A DNA stretch of 64,000 bases from Stomatobaculum longum. Lineage in GTDB: Bacteria; Bacillota; Clostridia; Lachnospirales; Lachnospiraceae. This document shows positions 25,229-33,611 of this stretch, one piece after another. The position numbers and the translations under genes are program-made. Each line of letters begins with the position of its first letter. Position 1 is the first letter of the stretch. The notes under the pieces were generated by a model. That model made no database searches, was not told the origin of the DNA, and saw nothing but the letters and a program-made list of their open reading frames with translations. The DNA is taken from the NCBI GenBank assembly GCA_000242235.1, contig JH590863.1, positions 1-64,000 of the forward strand. Direction: 5' to 3'.

Positions 25229-26589
25229 TGGGCAAATATTTTGGAACAGACGGCTTTCGCGGCGAGGCCAATGTTGAGCTCACGCCGATGCATGCCTATC
25301 AGGTGGGACGGTATCTCGGCTGGTACTACGGACAGAAGCACACGGACGGCGCGCGCTGCCAGATTGCAATCGGCAAGGACACGCGCCGCTCGAGCTATAT
25401 GCTCGAGGATGCGCTCTCGGCTGGGCTCACGGCCTCGGGCGCGGATGTGTACCTCCTGCATGTCACGCCGACCCCGAGTGTCGCCTATGTGGTGCGGACC
25501 GAGGGCTTTGACGCCGGCATCATGATCAGCGCGAGCCACAATCCGTTTTATGATAACGGCATTAAGCTCCTGAACGGCAACGGCGAGAAGATGGAGGAGT
25601 CCGTCATCGAAGCGATCGAAGCGTGGATTGACGGGACGCCGGCGGAACTGCCGCTCGCGCGCCGCGAGAATATCGGCCGCACGACAGACTTCTCGGCGGG
25701 ACGCCACCGCTACATCGGCCATTTAATTTCGCTCGCGACACGCTCGTTTAAGAATGTGAAAGTCGCGCTCGACTGTGCGAACGGCTCGGCGTCCAGCATC
25801 GCGAAAAATGTGTTCGACGCGCTCGGCGCAACGACGATTGTGATTCACGCGGAGCCGAACGGCACAAACATCAACCTCGGCTGCGGCTCGACGCACATCG
25901 AGAATCTGATCGAGATCGTCAAGCGGGAGCACTGCGACATCGGCTTTGCCTTTGACGGCGATGCGGACCGCTGCCTCGCGGTCGATGAGAACGGCGAGCT
26001 TGTGGACGGCGACCGCATTCTCTACATCTGCGGCAAGTACATGAAGCAGCGCGGCGAACTCGCAAACAACCGCATCGTGACGACGATTATGTCGAATCTC
26101 GGACTTTACAAAGCGCTCGAGCGCGAGGGCATTGCCTACGAGAAGACCAAGGTCGGCGACAAGTATGTCTACGAGGAGATGCAGCGGAGCGGCGACCGCC
26201 TCGGCGGCGAGCAGTCCGGCCACATCATCTTCGCAAAGTACGCGACGACGGGCGACGGCATGGTGACGGCACTGAAACTCATGGAAGTGCTGATGGAGAC
26301 CAAGGCACCGCTCTCGAGACTCGCGGGAGAGGTCACGATTTACCCGCAGCGGCTTAAGAATGTCGCGGTCAGAGACAAGGCGGCGGCCGAGACGAATGCG
26401 GCTGTGCTCGCGGCGGTCAAACGGGAAGAAGCGGCTCTCGCGGGTGACGGCAGAGTGCTGCTTCGCGCGAGCGGCACGGAGCCGGTGATCCGCGTGATGG
26501 TCGAGGCGTCGAGCGAAGCGCTCTGCGACGAGACGGTCGAACGCCTTGTCGGCGTGCTGGCGGCCGAGGGACTCACGCTCGAGTCCTGA
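25228..26589 (+). CDS. glmM: Phosphoglucosamine mutase (GlmM)
   Basis: 453 residues. 'MGKYFGTDGFRGEANVELTP' is the GlmM N-terminus, 'SASHNPFYDNGIK' near 100 contains the phosphoserine, 'DGDADRCLAVDENGE' near 244 binds Mg2+, and 'RASGTEPVIRVMVEA' near the C-terminus binds the phosphate. It interconverts glucosamine-6-phosphate and glucosamine-1-phosphate for UDP-GlcNAc, and so supplies the wall. Its one-base overlap with rmlD places it in the sugar-nucleotide operon. Confidence 0.96.
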   Translation: MGKYFGTDGFRGEANVELTPMHAYQVGRYLGWYYGQKHTDGARCQIAIGKDTRRSSYMLEDALSAGLTASGADVYLLHVTPTPSVAYVVRTEGFDAGIMISASHNPFYDNGIKLLNGNGEKMEESVIEAIEAWIDGTPAELPLARRENIGRTTDFSAGRHRYIGHLISLATRSFKNVKVALDCANGSASSIAKNVFDALGATTIVIHAEPNGTNINLGCGSTHIENLIEIVKREHCDIGFAFDGDADRCLAVDENGELVDGDRILYICGKYMKQRGELANNRIVTTIMSNLGLYKALEREGIAYEKTKVGDKYVYEEMQRSGDRLGGEQSGHIIFAKYATTGDGMVTALKLMEVLMETKAPLSRLAGEVTIYPQRLKNVAVRDKAAAETNAAVLAAVKREEAALAGDGRVLLRASGTEPVIRVMVEASSEALCDETVERLVGVLAAEGLTLES

Positions 26590-26652
26590 GACCGCGATAC
26601 AGGAATCGGAGTCAAAGTAGTTTGTTTTACAGAATTTCGGAAGGAGAGAGTT

Positions 26653-28326
26653 ATGTATCATATCGAGAGATATCAACGGAACCCGGTCGTTCATTTCCCT
26701 GAGCGCGAGTGGCCGAATCGTGAGATTGAAAAGGCACCGATCTGGTGCTCGGTCGATCTTCGGGACGGCAACCAGGCGCTCGTGGAGCCCATGGTTGTCG
26801 AGGAGAAGACAGAGATGTTCAACCTCCTGCTAAAGCTGGGCTTTAAGGCAATCGAGATCGGCTTTCCGGCGGCCTCTCAGATTGAGTTCGACTTCCTCCG
26901 TCTGCTTGCGCTGCGGAAGATGATCCCGTCGGATGTGCATGTCCAGGTGCTCACGCAGTGCCGCGAGCACCTGATTCGCAGAACCTTCGAGGCCATCGAG
27001 GGCATTCCGAATCCGATTGTGCACATCTACAATTCGACCAATACCCTGCAGCGCGACGTGGTCTTCCACGCGAGCCGCGAGGAGATTAAGCAGATTGCCA
27101 TAGACGGCGTCAAGACGGTCAAGGCTTGCATGAAGGAGTTCGGGCGCGACGACATCATCCTCGAGTACTCCCCGGAGAGCTTTATGGGGACGGAACTCGA
27201 CTTTGCGCTCGAGGTCTGCGAGGCGGTCCTCGACGAGTGGGGGATGGCGACACCGGAGAAGAAGGTCATCATCAACCTCCCGCTGACGGTCGAGATGAAC
27301 ACGCCGAATGTCTATGCGGACCAGATTGAGTGGATGGTGCGTCACTTTAAGAATCGCGATTCGATTGTGGTCAGCATCCACCCGCACAACGACCGCGGCA
27401 CCGGTGTCGCGGCGACCGAGCTCGCGCTGCTTGCGGGTGTGGACCGTGTCGAGGGCACGCTTTTCGGAAACGGCGAGCGCACCGGCAACGTGGACATTCT
27501 GACCGTGGCTTACAACATGTATTCGCAGGGCATAGAGCCGCATCTCAACATCTCGAACGAGAAGGAGATTGCGGAGGTCTATGAGCGCTGCACGAAGATG
27601 AGTATTCCGCCGCGCCACCCGTACGCGGGCGAGCTCGTGTTCACGGCCTTCTCGGGCTCTCACCAGGATGCCATCAGCAAGGGCATGCAGGCGATGCGGG
27701 AGCGGAACAATCCCTACTGGCAGGTGCCCTACCTCCCGATCGACCCGAGCGACATCGGCAGAGTCTATCAGCCGGTGGTCCGCATCAACTCCCAGTCCGG
27801 CAAGGGCGGCGTCGCGTTCATCATGGATACCTTCTACGGCTTCCGGCTGCCGAAGGGCATGCACAAGGAGTTCGCGGATATCATCCAGGCACTCTCCGAG
27901 AAGCAGGGTGAGATTGCACCGGAGGAAATTTACGCCGAGTTCCAGCGCGCTTACCTCGACCGCAAGGAGCCGGTACACTTCAAGAAGTGCGTGATTTCGG
28001 ACAATGGTCTCGAGGAGGGTGAGTTCTCGACCCGCGCTGTCTGCACCTACACGCTGAACGGCGAGGAGCGGCAGTTTGAGGGCGTCGGCAATGGCCCGAT
28101 CGATGCGGTGCGCCACGGCCTCGCTGAGGCACTGGGTCTGCAGATTCGCATTCTCGATTACTCCGAGCACGCGCTGCGTCAGGGTTCCAACGCGCAGGCG
28201 GCTTCCTACATCCACATGCTGGATGAGAAGAGCGGACGCACGACCTACGGTGTCGGCATCTCGAGCAACATCACGAGAGCTTCGCTCCGCGGTATTTTCT
28301 CGGCGGTAAACCGTCTGTTCTACTAA
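26653..28326 (+). CDS. leuA: 2-isopropylmalate synthase, long form (LeuA)
   Basis: 557 residues, the length of the LeuA2 group. 'CSVDLRDGNQALVEPM' near 32 is the catalytic DRDG-like block, 'HPHNDRGTGVAATELALLAG' near 246 carries metal-binding histidines, and 'LFGNGERTGNVD' follows. The C-terminal LeuA dimer (regulatory) domain is present. It condenses acetyl-CoA with 2-oxoisovalerate in leucine synthesis, and is normally leucine-inhibited. The ribosome binding site is GGAAGGAGAG. No other leucine genes are adjacent, so its position in an envelope-sugar region looks fortuitous. Confidence 0.96.
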   Translation: MYHIERYQRNPVVHFPEREWPNREIEKAPIWCSVDLRDGNQALVEPMVVEEKTEMFNLLLKLGFKAIEIGFPAASQIEFDFLRLLALRKMIPSDVHVQVLTQCREHLIRRTFEAIEGIPNPIVHIYNSTNTLQRDVVFHASREEIKQIAIDGVKTVKACMKEFGRDDIILEYSPESFMGTELDFALEVCEAVLDEWGMATPEKKVIINLPLTVEMNTPNVYADQIEWMVRHFKNRDSIVVSIHPHNDRGTGVAATELALLAGVDRVEGTLFGNGERTGNVDILTVAYNMYSQGIEPHLNISNEKEIAEVYERCTKMSIPPRHPYAGELVFTAFSGSHQDAISKGMQAMRERNNPYWQVPYLPIDPSDIGRVYQPVVRINSQSGKGGVAFIMDTFYGFRLPKGMHKEFADIIQALSEKQGEIAPEEIYAEFQRAYLDRKEPVHFKKCVISDNGLEEGEFSTRAVCTYTLNGEERQFEGVGNGPIDAVRHGLAEALGLQIRILDYSEHALRQGSNAQAASYIHMLDEKSGRTTYGVGISSNITRASLRGIFSAVNRLFY

Positions 28327-28341
28327 AAAGCTGATTTCATA

Positions 28342-28367
28342 CAGCCCGGCGCGTTCCGGGCTGTTTC
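28342..28367 (+). terminator. Terminator after leuA
   Basis: CAGCCCGG (28342-28349) pairs with CCGGGCTG (28356-28363), followed by only three Ts; moderate strength. It lies just before the ribosome binding site of the next gene. Confidence 0.55.
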
Positions 28368-28384
28368 CATAGGAGGGGATGCGG

Positions 28385-29383
28385 ATGAACGTGGTCTATG
28401 TCTCGAACGAGGCCTATGCACGGCACTTTGCGGTCTCGTTCGCCTCGCTCTGCGACTGCAATCCGGACGAAGAGGAACTCACGGTCTATCTCTTGGACAC
28501 CGGCATACGGACAGAGACAGCGGAGAAGTTACAGGCACTCGCGGCCGATTTCGGACGGGAACTGATTCTTCTGCCCTGTGAGAATCTGGAAGAGCGTTTC
28601 CCGGAGCGGCCCGACACCGGGAGATTCAATCTGAGCACACTGGGGCGCTTTTTCCTCGGGGAACTGTTGCCTTCCGAAGTGAAGCGTGTCCTCTACCTGG
28701 ACTGTGACACCGTGGTGCAGCGGAGCCTGCACCGCATGTATACGGCGGATCTTCGCGGTGCGCTGCTCGCAATGGCGGAGGAACCGACCATCTACCACGA
28801 GGTCAAGGCCTATCTCGGGATACTGCCGGAGGCGTCGTATTTTAACGCGGGCGTCATGCTCGTGGACCTCGCGCGCTGGAGAGCGGAAGACATCGGCAGA
28901 CAGTTGCTCGACTACTACGGGAGCATTGCGCCCTACTGCCTCTTTCAGGATCAGGACGCCATTAACGGGCTCCTTCGGGGACGCATTGCGACCCTGCACC
29001 CTGCCTATAATTTCATCACCAATTATTATTACTTCTCCTATGCGTCGCTCGAGGTCTTTTCGCCGGCCTACCGGAAAATCGGCGAGCGGCGTTTCGAGGC
29101 GGCAAAGCGCCACCCGGCGATTCTTCACTACGCGGGAGATGAGAGACCCTGGCGGCAGGGCGCTTATAACCCCTACGGGAGGGCCTATCTCTGTTATCTT
29201 GCGCGGACACCCTGGAAGGATGCGGCGCCGGAGGGCGGCAAGCAGGCGTATCTTCTCTGCTACCACGGCATGAATCTCCTGACGCGACATTTCCCCTCGC
29301 TCCGCTTTGCTATCGGACGGCGCTATGTGAAAAAGAGTGCGGAGGAGAGAAGGCGGAAGATGCGGGAGGCGGGAAAGGTATGA
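28385..29383 (+). CDS. Glycosyltransferase family 8 protein
   Basis: 332 residues. The N-terminus 'MNVVYVSNEAYARHFAVSFASL' matches GT8 enzymes (LgtC/glycogenin type). The metal-binding D-x-D is in 'RVLYLDCDTVV' near 105, followed by 'YFNAGVMLVDLARWR' and 'FQDQDAINGLL', and His near 'HYAGDERPW'. It is a retaining glycosyltransferase with an unidentified sugar donor (often UDP-glucose or UDP-galactose). The start at 28385 is preferred because AGGAGGGG ends six bases earlier; 28379 is too close. First gene of a long glycan operon with 4-bp overlaps. Confidence 0.9.
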   Translation: MNVVYVSNEAYARHFAVSFASLCDCNPDEEELTVYLLDTGIRTETAEKLQALAADFGRELILLPCENLEERFPERPDTGRFNLSTLGRFFLGELLPSEVKRVLYLDCDTVVQRSLHRMYTADLRGALLAMAEEPTIYHEVKAYLGILPEASYFNAGVMLVDLARWRAEDIGRQLLDYYGSIAPYCLFQDQDAINGLLRGRIATLHPAYNFITNYYYFSYASLEVFSPAYRKIGERRFEAAKRHPAILHYAGDERPWRQGAYNPYGRAYLCYLARTPWKDAAPEGGKQAYLLCYHGMNLLTRHFPSLRFAIGRRYVKKSAEERRRKMREAGKV

Positions 29384-30279
29384 GAGAGCGCACAGCGGCC
29401 GTAGTGGTCAACTACAATGACAGCGAGACCACGCTCGCACAGATACGGCACATCCGGGACTATGCGGCGCTGGATCGTATCATCGTGGTCGACAATGCCT
29501 CGACGGATCGGAGCCTCGCGGCGCTTCGGGCGGTTGCGGGCGGGAAGGTCACAGTGCTCGCGGCAAAGAGAAACGACGGCTACGGCGCGGGCAATAATCT
29601 CGGCATCCGCTACGCGGCGAAAAAGGGCATACAATATGCGCTGATTGCGAATCCAGATGCGGAATTCACGGCTTCCTGCCTCGCTGCGCTCGTCGCGGCG
29701 ATGCGGGCAAATCCGGCAATCGCCGTGCTCGCGCCGGTACAGGTGAATCCTTCCCACGGAAAAGCGGCTGAACTGCCGGGGAGCCGCGCGAATGTGCTCT
29801 CCGGCGCGGCGGCGTTTCCGCTCCGGACCTGGCTCCCGGACCTCCTCGAGGCGGGGCCGGTCGCGCGGCGTCTGTTTACGCCGCTCCTGCATTATCCGAA
29901 AAGTCACTACCGCGCAAAACTGGCGCCGGTCGACTGCGTGCCGGGTTCGCTGCTCCTCGTTGACATAGAGCGTTTTCTCGCGGCGGGCGGCTACGACGAG
30001 CGCGTGTTTCTCTACGAGGAAGAGTATATTCTCGGACAGCGGCTGCGGCGGATCGGCGCGGAGACAGCGCTGCTCACGACAGAGCGCTATCTTCACCGTC
30101 ACGCGGCGAGCATCGGCAAGAGTTATCGGCGGGCACTCGACCGGCAGAGGCTCAGGGAGAGGGCAATGCGCTTCTACTTCCGGCATTACCTCGGCTGCGG
30201 GAGAGCAAAGCTCTTCTTCACGGAACTCTGCTTTGCGCTGATACGGCTGGAAATCTTTTTGACGGGCGGGGGAAAATGA
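29380..30279 (+). CDS. Family 2 glycosyltransferase (rhamnosyltransferase-like)
   Basis: 299 residues. 'AAVVVNYNDSETTLAQI' opens the GT2 fold. 'VVDNASTDRS' and 'LIANPDAEFTA' provide the Asp motif region, and 'FLYEEEYILGQRLRRIG' carries the catalytic acidic block (ED/EE). The C-terminus has a short amphipathic helix rather than a membrane anchor. It resembles WbbL-type rhamnosyltransferases, which would suit the upstream rml genes; the acceptor is unknown. It overlaps the preceding gene by 4 bp and the next by 4 bp. Confidence 0.9.
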   Translation: MRERTAAVVVNYNDSETTLAQIRHIRDYAALDRIIVVDNASTDRSLAALRAVAGGKVTVLAAKRNDGYGAGNNLGIRYAAKKGIQYALIANPDAEFTASCLAALVAAMRANPAIAVLAPVQVNPSHGKAAELPGSRANVLSGAAAFPLRTWLPDLLEAGPVARRLFTPLLHYPKSHYRAKLAPVDCVPGSLLLVDIERFLAAGGYDERVFLYEEEYILGQRLRRIGAETALLTTERYLHRHAASIGKSYRRALDRQRLRERAMRFYFRHYLGCGRAKLFFTELCFALIRLEIFLTGGGK

Positions 30280-31562
30280 ACGGAATCGGCAGTTTCTTTA
30301 TCGGGAGCGAGACCAACATCGCAAAGCGCAATGTGCTCTGGAACATGGCCGGCTCCTTTATCTATGCGCTGACCAGTATGCTGCTCGGCGCGGTGGTCAC
30401 GCGGACACTCGGCGCGGCGGCCGGCGGCATTTTTTTCTTTGCCTTTTCAACCTTCGGGCAGCAGATTTTCATTGTCGCCTACTTCGGCATGCGGCCGGTG
30501 CAGGTGACGGATGCGGGAGAGCAGGCGACCTTCGGCGAGTACCGGGCGTTCCGGTTACTCAGCTGCGCGGCGGCAGTGCTTTCGACACTCGGCTACGGCT
30601 TTCTGTTCAGTGCGTCCGGTGAGGCGCGGACTGTGCTCTTTCTGACCGCGGGTTATAAAATTCTGGACGGCTTTGCCGACTGCTATGATTCGGAATTTCA
30701 GCGGCAGGGGAGACTGTATCTCGCCGGAAAGAGCAATGCGTTCCGGACACTCGGTAGTGTCGCGGTCTTTTTGGCGCTGCTCTTTGTGACGCGCTCGCTG
30801 GTTGCCGCCTGCCTCGGCGCCCTCATCGGGCAGGCGGGCATGATCCTGCTCTGCTGCGTCGCGCCGCTTTCCTGCCTGCCGAATGTGAGAACGGAACGCC
30901 GGAGAGGGTATATCCGGCATCTCTTCGCCAAGAGCCGCTGGCTGTTTCTCGGCGCGTTTCTGGATCTCTATATCTTTGCGGCGAGTAAATATGCAGTGAA
31001 CCGCTATCTCACAGCGGCGGACAACAGCTACTATACGACGATTTTCATTCCGACCTCCGTCATCAATCTCATGGCGAACTTTGTGATACGCCCGGTGCTG
31101 ACCCTGCTCTCCGAGCAGCGGGAGCGGGGCGATAAGGCAGCGTTTCAGGCGACGGTCGCGAAAATCGGCGGTCTGATTTTCGTGCTGACCTTATTTGGCG
31201 CAGGGCTTGCCTGGCTGCTCGGCATCCCGGTGCTATCTCTCCTAGTCGGCGTAGAGGCAGGAAAAGCGCTCCGGGGGCTCAGGACGGAACTTTTACTCGT
31301 GATTCTCGGCGGCGGCTTTTATGCGCTCTTAAATCTGTTATACTATTGTCTGGTGATTCTCGAGCGGCAGGGACTGATTTTTCTCATCTATGTGCTCGGG
31401 ACGGGACTCGCCTGGCTCAGCGCGGAGCAGGGGGTGCAGCGCTTCGGTATGCGCGGCGCGGCGCTCTCATATTGCGGCATGATGCTCTTACTCACGCTGC
31501 TCTTTGCGATTTCAACCGCGCAGGCGCTTCGGCAGGACAGTAAATTCAGGGGGGAAGCTTAA
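30276..31562 (+). CDS. Wzx-like polysaccharide flippase (MATE/MOP superfamily)
   Basis: 428 residues with about 12 predicted transmembrane helices. The N-terminal 'AKRNVLWNMAGSFIYALTSM' and 'GAVVTRTLGAAAGGIFFFAF' form the polysaccharide-biosynthesis flippase motif (PST family). These proteins flip undecaprenyl-linked sugars across the membrane. It lies between GT2 genes. Its presence beside a Wzm/Wzt ABC exporter suggests it moves a different lipid-linked intermediate, for example one used by external GT-C enzymes. No Wzy polymerase with a clear signature was found. Confidence 0.88.
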   Translation: MNGIGSFFIGSETNIAKRNVLWNMAGSFIYALTSMLLGAVVTRTLGAAAGGIFFFAFSTFGQQIFIVAYFGMRPVQVTDAGEQATFGEYRAFRLLSCAAAVLSTLGYGFLFSASGEARTVLFLTAGYKILDGFADCYDSEFQRQGRLYLAGKSNAFRTLGSVAVFLALLFVTRSLVAACLGALIGQAGMILLCCVAPLSCLPNVRTERRRGYIRHLFAKSRWLFLGAFLDLYIFAASKYAVNRYLTAADNSYYTTIFIPTSVINLMANFVIRPVLTLLSEQRERGDKAAFQATVAKIGGLIFVLTLFGAGLAWLLGIPVLSLLVGVEAGKALRGLRTELLLVILGGGFYALLNLLYYCLVILERQGLIFLIYVLGTGLAWLSAEQGVQRFGMRGAALSYCGMMLLLTLLFAISTAQALRQDSKFRGEA

Positions 31563-31564
31563 TA

Positions 31565-32512
31565 ATGGGAGAGACAGAACTCGATGTGATTATTCCGGTT
31601 TATCGCCCGGACGAGCGCTTCTTTCAGCTGCTCGCACAGCTTGCTTGTCAGAGCATTCCGCTGCACAGGATTATTCTCATGAATACGGAGCGCGCCTACT
31701 GGGACGCCGCCGGGGCCGAGGGGCGGCTTGAGACACTCGGCATCTCGGAGCGCTGTGAGATTCATCATCTCTCCAAGGCAGAATTTGACCACGGCGGGAC
31801 GCGGAATACGGGTGTCTTATTTTCGGAGACGCCTTACTTTGTGATGATGACGCAGGACGCCGTCCCCTGTGACGACAAGCTCCTCGAGCGCCTGCTGTTT
31901 CCGCTCGTGAACGGCAAGGCCGAGATGAGCTACGGCCGTCAGGTCGCGAGCCCGGACGCGGACATTCTCGAGAAATTCACGCGGCGCTATAACTACGGCG
32001 ACCAGTCTTTTCTGAAGACCGAGGCGGACAAAGAGAAGCTCGGCATCAAGACCTATTTTGCCTCGAATGTCTGCGCGGCCTATGTCCGCGCGCGCTTTGA
32101 TGCGCTCGGCGGTTTCCCGCCCCGCGCGATTTTTAACGAGGATATGATTTACGCGGCGCGGCTCTTACAGAGCGGCGGGACCCTCGCCTACTGCGCGGAT
32201 GCGCGGGTCTATCACTCGCACTGCTATACCCCGGCGCAGCAGTTTCACCGGAACTTTGACCTCGCGGTCTCGCAGGCGGAGCACCCCGAAATTTTCGCCG
32301 ATCTGAAAAGTGAGGCGGAGGGCATACGCATGGTGCGGCGCACGGCGCGCTTTTTAAAGCGGCAGGGCGAGGGGCGTGAAATTCCGCGGCTCTTTGCGCT
32401 GAGCGCGGCAAAGTATTTCGGCTATGCGCTCGGCAAGCGCTACCGCCTGTTGCCGAAGTGGCTCAGAGCGCGCTGTACGATGAACCGCAGTTACTGGGAG
32501 AAGTGTGCATGA
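31565..32512 (+). CDS. Family 2 glycosyltransferase (rhamnosyltransferase-like)
   Basis: 315 residues. 'ELDVIIPVYRPDERFFQLL' begins the GT2 fold, 'VMMTQDAVPCDD' carries the metal-binding Asp region, and 'AIFNEDMIYAARLLQSGG' contains the catalytic E-D. 'GGTRNTGVLFSET' is typical of WcaA/rhamnosyl GT2 enzymes. The C-terminal ~70 residues are basic. Expected to add one sugar of the glycan from a nucleotide-sugar donor on the cytoplasmic face. The start is just after the preceding stop codon; the ribosome binding site GGGGGAAG is inside the previous gene. Confidence 0.9.
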   Translation: MGETELDVIIPVYRPDERFFQLLAQLACQSIPLHRIILMNTERAYWDAAGAEGRLETLGISERCEIHHLSKAEFDHGGTRNTGVLFSETPYFVMMTQDAVPCDDKLLERLLFPLVNGKAEMSYGRQVASPDADILEKFTRRYNYGDQSFLKTEADKEKLGIKTYFASNVCAAYVRARFDALGGFPPRAIFNEDMIYAARLLQSGGTLAYCADARVYHSHCYTPAQQFHRNFDLAVSQAEHPEIFADLKSEAEGIRMVRRTARFLKRQGEGREIPRLFALSAAKYFGYALGKRYRLLPKWLRARCTMNRSYWEKCA

Positions 32513-33222
32513 AAGAAATCCTGGTCATTATTCCGGCTTACAACGAGGCGGGCAGCATAGAGCGCGTCGTGGAAGGCTGTCGAAAGAAACTCCCGGAGGC
32601 GGACTATCTGGTCGTGAACGACGGTTCCTCCGACGACACCGCAAAGATACTCCGCGCGAACGGCTACCGCGCGCTCTATCTGCCGGTCAATCTGGGACTT
32701 GCCGGGGCGTTTCGCGCGGGGATGCGCTATGCCGACGAAAAGGGCTACCGCGCCGCGGTTCAGTTTGACGGCGACGGGCAGCACCGGGCGGAGTACATCC
32801 CCGCGATGTACGAGGAAATCAAGGCGGGCGCCGAAATTGTGATTGCGTCCCGCTTTGTGACGGAGAAAAAGCCGCGCACGCTCCGCATGCTCGGGAGCCG
32901 CATGATTACGGCGGCCATACGCCTCGCCTCGGGCGTGCGCATCGAGGATCCGACTTCGGGCATGCGGATGTACAACCGCCGCATGATAGAGCTCTTCTCG
33001 CGGCAGATTAACTACCCGCCGGAGCCGGATACGCTCTCGTTTCTTGCGAAGAACGGTGTAAGGTTCCGGGAAATTCAGGCGGAGATGGATCTCCGGACGG
33101 CGGGGACCAGTTACCTGACTCCCTGGATTTCCGTGCGCTACATGACGCGCATGCTGCTCTCGATTCTGTTGATTCAGAGCTTCCGGGCGGAACAACGGCG
33201 CGGCGGAGGGAAAGAGACATGA
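32509..33222 (+). CDS. Dolichyl-phosphate-mannose-synthase-like GT2 (GacI-type Und-P sugar synthase)
   Basis: 237 residues. 'EILVIIPAYNEAGSIERVVEG' and 'VVNDGSSDDT' are the N-terminal GT2/DPM1 signature. 'AAVQFDGDGQHRAEYIPAM' near 85 has the D-x-D-Q-H motif, and 'DPTSGMRMYNRRMIELF' follows. It ends with a basic amphipathic region. DPM1-like enzymes transfer sugar onto polyprenyl-phosphate. Immediately after it come a DUF2304 protein and a multi-spanning protein, the arrangement GacI-GacJ-GacL in Streptococcus. It overlaps both neighbours by 4 bp. The start at 32509 is set by the ATGA junction. Confidence 0.88.
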   Translation: MKEILVIIPAYNEAGSIERVVEGCRKKLPEADYLVVNDGSSDDTAKILRANGYRALYLPVNLGLAGAFRAGMRYADEKGYRAAVQFDGDGQHRAEYIPAMYEEIKAGAEIVIASRFVTEKKPRTLRMLGSRMITAAIRLASGVRIEDPTSGMRMYNRRMIELFSRQINYPPEPDTLSFLAKNGVRFREIQAEMDLRTAGTSYLTPWISVRYMTRMLLSILLIQSFRAEQRRGGGKET

Positions 33223-33611
33223 GTGTCGGACTGAGACTGTTTTTACTGGCGGTATCGCTGCTCGCGGGTGCCGTGGTGCTGGCGCGGATTCGCAAGTCGA
33301 AGATGCAGATCGAAGACAGTGTTTTCTGGGTGCTCTGCGCGCTGCTCTTCATTCTGCTCGCGGCCTTTCCGCCCATTCTTTACAAATTGACGGAATTGTT
33401 TGGCGTGCAGTCACCGGCAAATCTTCTGTTTTTGCTGGTCATTGCCTTACTCTTCATGAAAGTCTTTGCGCTGAGCCTGAAGGTCTCACTGCTCGAGGAA
33501 AAGCTGAGTTCGCTCGCGCAGACCATGGCGCTCAGGGAGCGCTTTCGGGAAGAGGAACAGCAGGAGAGTCTGAACCGACAGAACGGGGGGAATCATGAAT
33601 CGGAACAATGA
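33219..33611 (+). CDS. DUF2304 small membrane protein (GacJ-like helper)
   Basis: 130 residues with three hydrophobic segments (about 5-22, 36-55, 66-88), then a charged coiled-coil-prone tail ('LEEKLSSLAQTMALRERF'). Features match DUF2304: 'IRKSKMQIEDSVFWVLCALL' and 'LLFLLVIALLFMKVFALSLKVSLLEEKL'. In Streptococcus GacJ enhances the activity of the adjacent Und-P-GlcNAc synthase GacI. The same pairing here supports a membrane complex. Starts at the ATGA overlap with the GT2 and overlaps the next gene by 17 bp. Confidence 0.88.
   Translation: MSVGLRLFLLAVSLLAGAVVLARIRKSKMQIEDSVFWVLCALLFILLAAFPPILYKLTELFGVQSPANLLFLLVIALLFMKVFALSLKVSLLEEKLSSLAQTMALRERFREEEQQESLNRQNGGNHESEQ

Noticed and set aside
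26830-28215. A long minus-strand frame antisense to leuA
   Set aside because: It lies wholly inside leuA, has no start signal or family match, and is a GC shadow.
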